From: Candidatus Rokuibacteriota bacterium
GTDB lineage: Bacteria > Methylomirabilota > Methylomirabilia > Rokubacteriales > CSP1-6
Assembly: GCA_016177555.1 (NCBI GenBank)
Contig: JACOVB010000326.1
Location: 1 to 5,662 of the forward strand
Reading direction: 5' to 3'
DNA length: 5,662 nt
Shown here: positions 1 through 5,038 of the stretch, in pieces
Numbering within the stretch: the stretch's first letter is position 1
Layout: every line of letters begins with the position of its first letter
Made by a program: the position numbers and the translations under genes
Notes under the pieces: generated by a model
Told to the model about the DNA's origin: nothing
Seen by the model: the letters and a program-made list of their open reading frames with translations, nothing else
Databases searched by the model: none

Positions 1-4
1 CTAT

Positions 5-10
5 AGGAGG
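5..10 (+). promoter_or_regulatory. Shine-Dalgarno sequence of the SDR gene
   Basis: A full AGGAGG lies six bases from the left edge. It is only one base from the TTG at 12, which is too close for normal initiation, but seven bases from an ACG at 18-20. This bears directly on where the SDR gene starts. Confidence 0.6.
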
Positions 11-11
11 A

Positions 12-770
12 TTGGCCACGCTTACGGAAAAGGTCGCTCTCGTCACCGGCGGCGCGCAGGGCATCGGCTATGCCATCGGCTCCACCCTGGCGCGGCACGG
101 CGCCCGTCTGGTCCTGGCCGACATGAACGCGGACGGGTGCCGCGCGGCCCAGGAACAGCTCCGATCCGCGGGAGCCCAGGTTGTGGCAGTCGCGGGCAAT
201 GTCGCCGTGGTCCAGGACGTCGAGGCCATGGTGGGCGCCGCCATCACCGCCTTCGGCCGGCTCGACATCCTGGTCAACAACGCGGGCGGCAGCGCCCAGA
301 CGCCGCTCCGCATCGAGGACGTCACCGAGGAGCACTTCGATCGCGTGATGGCCTGGAACGTGCGCGGCACCTTCTTCTGCTCCAAGGCCGCCCTGCCGCA
401 TCTGAAGGCCCGCGGCGGATCCATCATCAACATGGCCTCCATCTCGGGGCGGGGAGGGACGGAGCTGGTGAGTCCCCAGTACAGCGCCGCGAAGGCCGCC
501 ATCATCGGCATGACGCGGAACCTGGCGAGGCACCTCGGTCCGCACGGGATTCGCGTGAACGCCATTGCCCCCGGCTTCATCAAGAGCAGCCCCCGGGTCG
601 AGGCCATCTGGCGGACGCGCAACGAGGCGGAGGTGCTCAAGACGGTGCCCCTCGGGCGCCGGGGCGAGATGGACGACATCGCCCAGGCCGCCCTGTTCCT
701 GGCCTCCGACGCCTCCGGCTACGTCACGGGGGCCGTCCTCGACGTGAACGGCGGCTTCTTCGCCCTGTGA
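12..770 (+). CDS. Classical short-chain dehydrogenase/reductase (SDR), probably NAD(H)-dependent
   Basis: Cytoplasmic NAD(P)(H) oxidoreductase of the classical SDR (FabG-like) family, 252 residues when read from the TTG at 12, which is a usual family length. Visible motifs: nucleotide-binding TGGAQGIG at residues 12-19, an acidic Asp37 at the end of strand 2 (favours NAD over NADP), NNAG at 89-92, and the catalytic tetrad Asn116, Ser143, Tyr157 and Lys161 (YxxxK). The PG motif is at 187-188, and a family-typical C-terminus ends in DVNGG-F. The substrate cannot be deduced; a secondary alcohol/ketone or 3-hydroxyacyl-CoA is typical. The start is uncertain: TTG at 12 is the only usual start codon in the window before the Rossmann motif. 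The frame is also open to the left edge, so a start outside the window is possible, and an ACG at 18 has the better ribosome-binding spacing. It sits 92 bases before the epimerase gene on the same strand, so co-transcription is likely but not proven. Confidence 0.9.
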   Translation: MATLTEKVALVTGGAQGIGYAIGSTLARHGARLVLADMNADGCRAAQEQLRSAGAQVVAVAGNVAVVQDVEAMVGAAITAFGRLDILVNNAGGSAQTPLRIEDVTEEHFDRVMAWNVRGTFFCSKAALPHLKARGGSIINMASISGRGGTELVSPQYSAAKAAIIGMTRNLARHLGPHGIRVNAIAPGFIKSSPRVEAIWRTRNEAEVLKTVPLGRRGEMDDIAQAALFLASDASGYVTGAVLDVNGGFFAL

Positions 771-797
771 CCCCTGCGACCGGGACGATCGCGGTGG

Positions 798-834
798 CCG
801 GCGCGATCCGGGGCGCGACCCGCCCGGCGCGATC
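798..834 (+). repeat. Pair of 11-base direct repeats in the spacer
   Basis: CCGGCGCGATC occurs at 798-808 and again at 824-834, 26 bases apart start to start, inside the 92-base gap between the SDR and epimerase genes. The spacing is between two and three helical turns, so a regulator site is conceivable. In such GC-rich sequence a chance repeat is also plausible. No recognisable -35/-10 promoter pair is visible in the gap. Confidence 0.3.
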
Positions 835-850
835 GGCTCACCGAAAGACG

Positions 851-855
851 GGAGG
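851..855 (+). promoter_or_regulatory. Ribosome-binding site of the epimerase gene
   Basis: GGAGG lies seven bases before the ATG at 863 and supports that start. Confidence 0.75.
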
Positions 856-862
856 CCAGTGA

Positions 863-1882
863 ATGGAGCTACGTGACAGGCGGTTCCTCATCACCGGCGG
901 GTTCAGCCTGATCGGCTCTCACATCGCCGAGAAGGTCATCGAGGCCGGCGCCGCCGAGGTGGTGCTGCTGGACAACGCCTCGATCGGCTCCCCCGCCACC
1001 GTGGAGCACCTGACGTCCAGTGGCCGCGTCCGGCTCGTGCGCGGCGACGTCTTGAGGATGCACGAGGTGATGGAGGCGCTCGACGGTGTGGACGGCGTCT
1101 TCCACACCGCGGCCTTCCTCACGCTGCCGATCTCGCAGAATCCCTGGGTCGGGCTCGATGTCAATGTCCGCGGCCTCATGACCGTGCTCGAGGCGTGCCG
1201 GTGGCGGGGCGTGAGCAAGCTCGTCTACTCCTCTTCCGTGGCCGTGTACGGGAACGCGCTGTACGGGATCGTGACGGAGGAGACGCCGTTCCTGGGCGTG
1301 GGAGTGCAGCCGGTGGCGGCGCTCTATGCCACCTCGAAGCTCATGGGGGAACAGCTCTGCGCCCTGTACCGGGAGCGCCACGCAGTGGACTGCATCGTCC
1401 TGCGCTACTCGACGGTGTACGGCGAGCGCCAGCACTCCCGGGGCGTGAACGTGCTGCACATCCTCGAGGCGTATGACCGGATCCGGCTGGGCCAGCGTCC
1501 GATCATCGTGGGGGACGGCCGCGAGGTCCACGACTACGTCTACGCGGGGGACGTCGCGCGCGCGAATCTCCTCGCGATGCGGAGCGATCTCTCCGGGGAG
1601 ACCTTCACCATCGCCACCGGCGTGGCGACCTCGCTGAACGATCTCGTGCGGCTCCTGCTCCGGCTCACCGGCTCCGGCCTCACGCCGGAGTACCGGAGCG
1701 ATCCCGGCAGGGTCCGCTCCGCGGGCTCCACCGAGATGCGGTTCAGCCGGGAGAAGGCCGCCGTCCGGCTCGGGTGGGCGCCGGAGGTGTCGATCGAGGA
1801 CGGTCTCGGGCGGCTCATCGCCTGGCGCGAATCGACCACGGCGGGGGCGACGCCACCCGTCTCCTCTCATGGAGGATCCTGA
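863..1882 (+). CDS. NAD-dependent epimerase/dehydratase (extended SDR)
   Basis: Cytoplasmic extended-SDR enzyme of 339 residues, resembling nucleotide-sugar 4-epimerases/dehydratases (GalE type). Visible features: the nucleotide-binding loop TGGFSLIGS at 11-19, Asp37 at the end of strand 2 for the NAD ribose, GDV at 61-63 for the adenine, and an SSS-VAVYG segment with the likely catalytic Ser125. The YxxxK pair is Tyr155/Lys159. RYSTVYG at 181-187 and HDYVYAGD at 223-230 correspond to the substrate-binding half. Two departures from the common consensus are seen: Ser15 where the second Gly of TGGAGFIG usually stands, and His223 where RDYVYVDD has Arg. A Ser in the loop also occurs in functional relatives, so activity is plausible. 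The substrate is unknown. In this catabolic-looking operon it might act on something other than a sugar nucleotide. The last ten or so residues are a low-complexity tail. The stop TGA shares its A with the next gene's ATG, indicating translational coupling. Confidence 0.9.
   Translation: MELRDRRFLITGGFSLIGSHIAEKVIEAGAAEVVLLDNASIGSPATVEHLTSSGRVRLVRGDVLRMHEVMEALDGVDGVFHTAAFLTLPISQNPWVGLDVNVRGLMTVLEACRWRGVSKLVYSSSVAVYGNALYGIVTEETPFLGVGVQPVAALYATSKLMGEQLCALYRERHAVDCIVLRYSTVYGERQHSRGVNVLHILEAYDRIRLGQRPIIVGDGREVHDYVYAGDVARANLLAMRSDLSGETFTIATGVATSLNDLVRLLLRLTGSGLTPEYRSDPGRVRSAGSTEMRFSREKAAVRLGWAPEVSIEDGLGRLIAWRESTTAGATPPVSSHGGS
1871..1875 (+). promoter_or_regulatory. Ribosome-binding site of the B12-binding gene
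   Basis: GGAGG sits inside the last codons of the epimerase gene, six bases before the ATG at 1882. It fixes the start of the B12-binding protein there, not at the in-frame ATG at 1774. Confidence 0.8.
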
Positions 1883-2307
1883 TGCCGGATGTGGACCCGC
1901 TGATCCGCGTCATCGTTGCCAAGCCCGGGCTCGACGGCCACGACCGCGGCGCCAAGGTGATCGCGCGCTCGCTGCGGGATGCCGGAATGGAGGTGGTCTA
2001 CACCGGCATCCGGCAGACGCCGGAGACGATCGTGCGCGTGGCCCTGGAGGAAGACGCGCGCGTCATCGGCCTCAGCATCCTGTCCGGCGCCCACCTCCTG
2101 CTGTGCCAGCGCATCATGGACCTTCTCCGCGCGCAGGGGATGGACGACGTCGTCGTCGTGGTCGGCGGCACCGTGCCTCGCGACGACGCCGCGCAGCTCA
2201 GGCAGATGGGCGTGGCGGGCGTGTTCGGGCCGGGAACACCCGTCCAGGAGATCGTCGACTTCATTCGTCGCGCCGTCCGGGAGCGCGGGGTCGGCTGCCC
2301 GCGATGA
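1882..2307 (+). CDS. Cobalamin-binding subunit of a methylmalonyl-CoA mutase-type acyl-CoA mutase
   Basis: Free-standing B12-binding domain of 141 residues, the size of the small subunits of two-part acyl-CoA mutases (methylmalonyl-, isobutyryl- or 2-hydroxyisobutyryl-CoA mutase). Family signatures are intact: DGHDRG at 18-23 (DxHxxG, with His20 as the lower cobalt ligand), the SxL motif at Ser65-Ile66-Leu67, and the Gly95-Gly96 turn after strand 4. The N-terminus reads RVIVAKPGLDGH, the hallmark of the mutase subfamily rather than methionine synthase or B12-dependent regulators. It needs a large subunit carrying the substrate-binding TIM barrel to form an adenosylcobalamin radical enzyme that rearranges an acyl-CoA carbon skeleton. 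That subunit is not in this window, so which mutase it serves cannot be told. The ATG at 1882 is chosen from the GGAGG six bases upstream; residues encoded further upstream do not look like the family. It is coupled to the epimerase by a one-base overlap and lies 16 bases before the LivG-type gene. Confidence 0.93.
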   Translation: MPDVDPLIRVIVAKPGLDGHDRGAKVIARSLRDAGMEVVYTGIRQTPETIVRVALEEDARVIGLSILSGAHLLLCQRIMDLLRAQGMDDVVVVVGGTVPRDDAAQLRQMGVAGVFGPGTPVQEIVDFIRRAVRERGVGCPR

Positions 2308-2310
2308 GGC

Positions 2311-2315
2311 GGAGG
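2311..2315 (+). promoter_or_regulatory. Ribosome-binding site of the LivG-type gene
   Basis: GGAGG lies eight bases before the GTG at 2324 and supports that unusual start codon. Confidence 0.75.
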
Positions 2316-2323
2316 TCCGCCCG

Positions 2324-3049
2324 GTGACGCCCCTCCTCGAGATCAGCGGGCTCTGCAAGCGCTTCGGGGGCGTCCAGGCCAACGACCGCGTCAGCTTCAC
2401 CGTGCGGCCGGGGGAGATGGTCGGGATCATCGGTCCCAACGGGGCCGGCAAGAGCACCCTCTTCGAGCTCATCACGGGGTTCGTGCGCCCCGACGCCGGG
2501 GATGTCCGGCTGGAAGGCCGGTCGCTCGTGGGGCGATCCACCTGGGAGATCAACCGCGCGGGGATCGCCCGGACCTTCCAGAAGATGCGCCTCTTCCTCG
2601 GCATGACCGCCCTCGAGAACGTCATGGCGGCGACGGTCGAGCGCAGCCGGGACCTGGCGCATGCGCGGGAGCGCGCGCTCGCATGCCTCGGCTTCGTCGA
2701 CCTCGCCGACCGGCCTCACCTCCCCGCGCGGGCGCTGAGCACCGGCCAGCGCAAGCGGCTGGAGCTGGCCCGCGCGCTCGCCACCGGGCCGCGCCTGCTC
2801 CTCCTGGATGAGGTGACGGGGGGAGTGGACCAGCGAATGATCCCCGCCCTGATGGGGCTGGTGCGACGCCTCCGCGGGGAGGGGGTCACGGTGGTGCTGA
2901 TCGAGCACAACATGCGCGTGGTGATGGACCTCTGCGACCGCATCGTGGCCTTCCACCTCGGCGCCGTCATCGCGGACGGTTCCCCCGCCACGGTCACCCG
3001 GCACCCCGAGGTCGTCCGCGCCTACCTGGGGGGCCATGCCTCTCCTTGA
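2324..3049 (+). CDS. livG: Liv-type (HAAT) ABC transporter ATP-binding protein, LivG-like
   Basis: Cytoplasmic ATPase, one of the two that power a branched-chain amino acid-type importer; 241 residues from a GTG start. Visible motifs: Walker A GPNGAGKS at 37-44, Q-loop Gln86 in ARTFQKMRLF (typical of LivG), signature LSTGQ at 138-142 followed by a KRLELARAL stretch, Walker B LLLLDE with catalytic Glu163, and H-loop His195 in IEHNM. All ATPase residues are present. The segment between the Q-loop and the signature is shorter than in E. coli-type LivG, which accounts for the somewhat short length. The residues after the Walker B glutamate are VTGGVD instead of the usual P-AAG-LN type, a tolerated-looking variant. 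The GTG is favoured by its ribosome-binding site and because the protein then begins with the family-like TPLLEISGLCKRFGG. It overlaps the LivF-type gene by 14 bases, so the two ATPases are probably made together. The transported substrate is unknown; the symbol denotes family position only. Confidence 0.93.
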   Translation: MTPLLEISGLCKRFGGVQANDRVSFTVRPGEMVGIIGPNGAGKSTLFELITGFVRPDAGDVRLEGRSLVGRSTWEINRAGIARTFQKMRLFLGMTALENVMAATVERSRDLAHARERALACLGFVDLADRPHLPARALSTGQRKRLELARALATGPRLLLLDEVTGGVDQRMIPALMGLVRRLRGEGVTVVLIEHNMRVVMDLCDRIVAFHLGAVIADGSPATVTRHPEVVRAYLGGHASP

Positions 3050-3749
3050 GATCGAGTCACTGGACGTCTGCTACGACGACCTCCAGGTCCTGTGGTCGGT
3101 GTCGCTCCAGGTCGGCGAGGGCGAGATCGGCGTCCTGCTGGGGCCGAACGGCTCGGGCAAGAGCACGGTGATGAACGCCATCTCGGGGCTCGTGCGCCCG
3201 CGCGCGGGGGCCATCCGCTTCCGCGGCGAGCGGATCGACCGGCTGCCCACGCACGCGGTGATCGACCGCGGCGTCGCGCACGTGCTGGAGCGGCGGCGGG
3301 TCTTTCCGCTGATGTCCGTGCTCGACAACCTCCTGCTGGGCGGCTTCATCCCCCGCTCCCGCCCGACGCGCGCCGCGGAGCTGGAGCGCGTGCAGGGGCT
3401 GTTCCCGGTGCTGCGGCAGCGGCGGGGGCAGCTGGCGGGGACACTGAGCGGCGGCGAGCAGCAGATGCTGGCCATCGCGCGCGGCCTCATGTCGCGTCCG
3501 AGCCTGCTGCTGGTCGACGAGCCGTTCCTGGGCCTGGCGCCGATGGTCGCCCGCGACCTCCTGGACGTGTTCGTCCGGCTCAACGGCGAGGGGATGACGA
3601 TCCTGCTCGTGGAGCAAAACGTGGAGATGGCCCTGGGCATGGCGCACCGGGGCGTGGTGCTGGAGTCCGGGCGGGTCGCGATCTCCGGATCCGCCCGCGA
3701 GGTGCTGCAGTCCAACGAGCTCCGCCAGGCCTTCCTCGGCGTGGTGTGA
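3036..3749 (+). CDS. livF: Liv-type (HAAT) ABC transporter ATP-binding protein, LivF-like
   Basis: Second cytoplasmic ATPase of the importer, 237 residues, the normal LivF length. Walker A GPNGSGKS is at 36-43, signature LSGGEQQ at 137-143, and Walker B LLLVDEP at 157-163 with catalytic Glu162. LGLAPM follows as in LivF. The LVEQN segment at 191-195 has Gln194 at the H-loop position, which is the normal LivF state. One departure stands out: the family's VPEGRRVF block at the Q-loop position reads VLERRRVF at 83-90, so the Pro and Gly are replaced by Leu84 and Arg86 while Glu85 is kept. The ATG at 3036 lies inside the end of the LivG-type gene. Only a run of G residues (3028-3033), rather close to the ATG, precedes it, so translation may depend on coupling. 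LivG- and LivF-type subunits normally form the ATPase heterodimer under the two permeases. Confidence 0.94.
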   Translation: MPLLEIESLDVCYDDLQVLWSVSLQVGEGEIGVLLGPNGSGKSTVMNAISGLVRPRAGAIRFRGERIDRLPTHAVIDRGVAHVLERRRVFPLMSVLDNLLLGGFIPRSRPTRAAELERVQGLFPVLRQRRGQLAGTLSGGEQQMLAIARGLMSRPSLLLVDEPFLGLAPMVARDLLDVFVRLNGEGMTILLVEQNVEMALGMAHRGVVLESGRVAISGSAREVLQSNELRQAFLGVV

Positions 3750-3756
3750 GCGGGGG

Positions 3757-3763
3757 AAAGGAG
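3757..3763 (+). promoter_or_regulatory. Strong ribosome-binding site of the binding-protein gene
   Basis: AAAGGAG lies eight bases before the ATG at 3772. It is one of the strongest such sites in the window, in keeping with the high amounts in which periplasmic binding proteins are usually made. Confidence 0.75.
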
Positions 3764-3771
3764 CAGGCGCG

Positions 3772-5016
3772 ATGAGAGAGTTGCGCGCGGTGATGGGGGC
3801 AGCGCTGCTGGCGCTGGCGGCGATGAGCTGGGGGGTGGCGCCGGCGGTGGCGGCGGAGGACGAGATCCGGATCGGCGCGGTATGGGGGCTCACGGGGCCG
3901 ACGGCCGGCGTGAGCCAGGAGGGCCGCCGCGGCATGGAGATGGCCCAGGAGCTGATCAACCGCAAGGGCGTGCTCGGCAAGAAGATCCGCGTGATCTTCG
4001 AAGACGACAAGGCGGATCCCGCCGTCGGGGTCTCGGCCACCGAGAAGCTCATCACCCAGGACAAGGTGGTGGCCTTCGTGGGCGGCGTCGGCAGCACCAT
4101 CTGCAACGCCATGCTCGGGGCTTTCGAGAAGTACAACCCGCGGCCCATCGGCATCCTCACCGGCTGCGGCGCCACCACCATCGAGCAGCGCTTCGGCAAG
4201 GATCGCGGCTACTTCTTCGTCCACCCGTGGGAGTACTACTACCAGTCGACGATGCGGGACTTCCTGCTGAGCCTGACGCCGCGCCCGCAAACCGTCTTCA
4301 TCGCCCACGAGGACCGGCTCTACGGCACCTCCCACGCCAAGATGGCCGACGAGTACTTCAGGGAAGCGGGGTTCAAGGTGGTGGCGCGCGAGGGCTTCAA
4401 GTCGGGTGCCCCCGATCTCACGCCGCTCCTCACGCGGGCGAAGGGCATGAACCCCGACGTTTTCTACTGGATCGCGTACGGCGCCGACGCGATCCTGATC
4501 ACCAAGCAGGGCAAGGAGCTCGGCTTCAACCCCCGGCTCTACGCGAGCACCGTCCAGCTGGGGACCCAGGAGTACCGCGACGCGGTCGGTCTGGACAACG
4601 CGGAGGCCTTCGTGGGGATCACGGTGTGGGAGCCGAACGCGAGCTTCCCCGTCTCCCGCGAGTGGCCCGATCTCCTGCCGTCGACCCGGGACTGGGTGCG
4701 GGAGTACACCGCGCGCTACAAGCGCGAGCCCCACTACTACGCCATCATGAGCTACGTCGCCCTGGTGGCGGCGGCGAAGGGGATCGAGGCGGCGGGGAGT
4801 CTCGACCGGGAGAAGGTGGTGGCGGCGATCGAGAAGATCAACACCATGTCGCCCATGGGCCCGCTCAAGTTCTCGCCGAGCAAGTTCGCGGTGAATCACG
4901 CCTTCAAGCAGATGATGATCTTCCAGTGGCAGAAGGGCCAGAAGGCGCTGCTCTTCCCGCAGGACGCGGCGACGGGGACGGTGCGGTACCCGTTCACGCC
5001 CTGGACCCAGCGCTAG
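3772..5016 (+). CDS. Liv-type ABC transporter substrate-binding protein with signal peptide
   Basis: Exported binding protein of the Leu/Ile/Val-binding (Peripla_BP_6) family, 414 residues, which captures the ligand and delivers it to the permeases. A Sec signal peptide is clear: Arg2 and Arg5, a hydrophobic core at about 6-22, and a PAVA-A cleavage site near residues 27/28. There is no lipobox cysteine, so the mature protein should be soluble in the periplasm. The mature chain opens with EIRIGAVWGLTGP (31-43), the family start. AFVGGVGST at 101-109 corresponds to the ligand carboxylate-contacting loop, and a second lobe follows from about 150 (FVHPWEYYYQST) with the YG hinge-type element near 184. 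The only two cysteines, Cys111 and Cys132, fall in one lobe and could form a disulfide. The ligand cannot be assigned; relatives bind amino acids, amides, urea, aromatic acids and other small acids. It starts 22 bases after the LivF-type gene and ends 22 bases before the permease. Confidence 0.93.
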   Translation: MRELRAVMGAALLALAAMSWGVAPAVAAEDEIRIGAVWGLTGPTAGVSQEGRRGMEMAQELINRKGVLGKKIRVIFEDDKADPAVGVSATEKLITQDKVVAFVGGVGSTICNAMLGAFEKYNPRPIGILTGCGATTIEQRFGKDRGYFFVHPWEYYYQSTMRDFLLSLTPRPQTVFIAHEDRLYGTSHAKMADEYFREAGFKVVAREGFKSGAPDLTPLLTRAKGMNPDVFYWIAYGADAILITKQGKELGFNPRLYASTVQLGTQEYRDAVGLDNAEAFVGITVWEPNASFPVSREWPDLLPSTRDWVREYTARYKREPHYYAIMSYVALVAAAKGIEAAGSLDREKVVAAIEKINTMSPMGPLKFSPSKFAVNHAFKQMMIFQWQKGQKALLFPQDAATGTVRYPFTPWTQR

Positions 5017-5038
5017 GGCGCCTCGAGCGGGTTCCGCG

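Noticed and set aside
808..827. GC-rich hairpin as a terminator after the SDR gene
   Set aside because: Only about five uninterrupted base pairs form around a ten-base loop, and no T-run follows, so neither a terminator nor a clear operator is supported.
869..1870. Antisense open frame opposite the epimerase
   Set aside because: Its composition is rich in His, Arg, Pro and Glu with no motif, and the + strand gene has clear catalytic residues.
1774..1881. N-terminal extension of the B12-binding protein from the ATG at 1774
   Set aside because: The extra 36 residues overlap the epimerase gene and do not resemble the family; a good ribosome-binding site precedes the ATG at 1882.
1979..2323. 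N-terminal extension of the LivG-type ATPase
   Set aside because: The additional 115 residues are an out-of-frame reading of the B12-binding gene. The GTG at 2324 has a ribosome-binding site and begins the family-like sequence.
3057..4199. Antisense open frame spanning the LivF-type gene and the start of the binding protein
   Set aside because: It has no recognisable protein features and is fully explained by the GC-rich sense genes.
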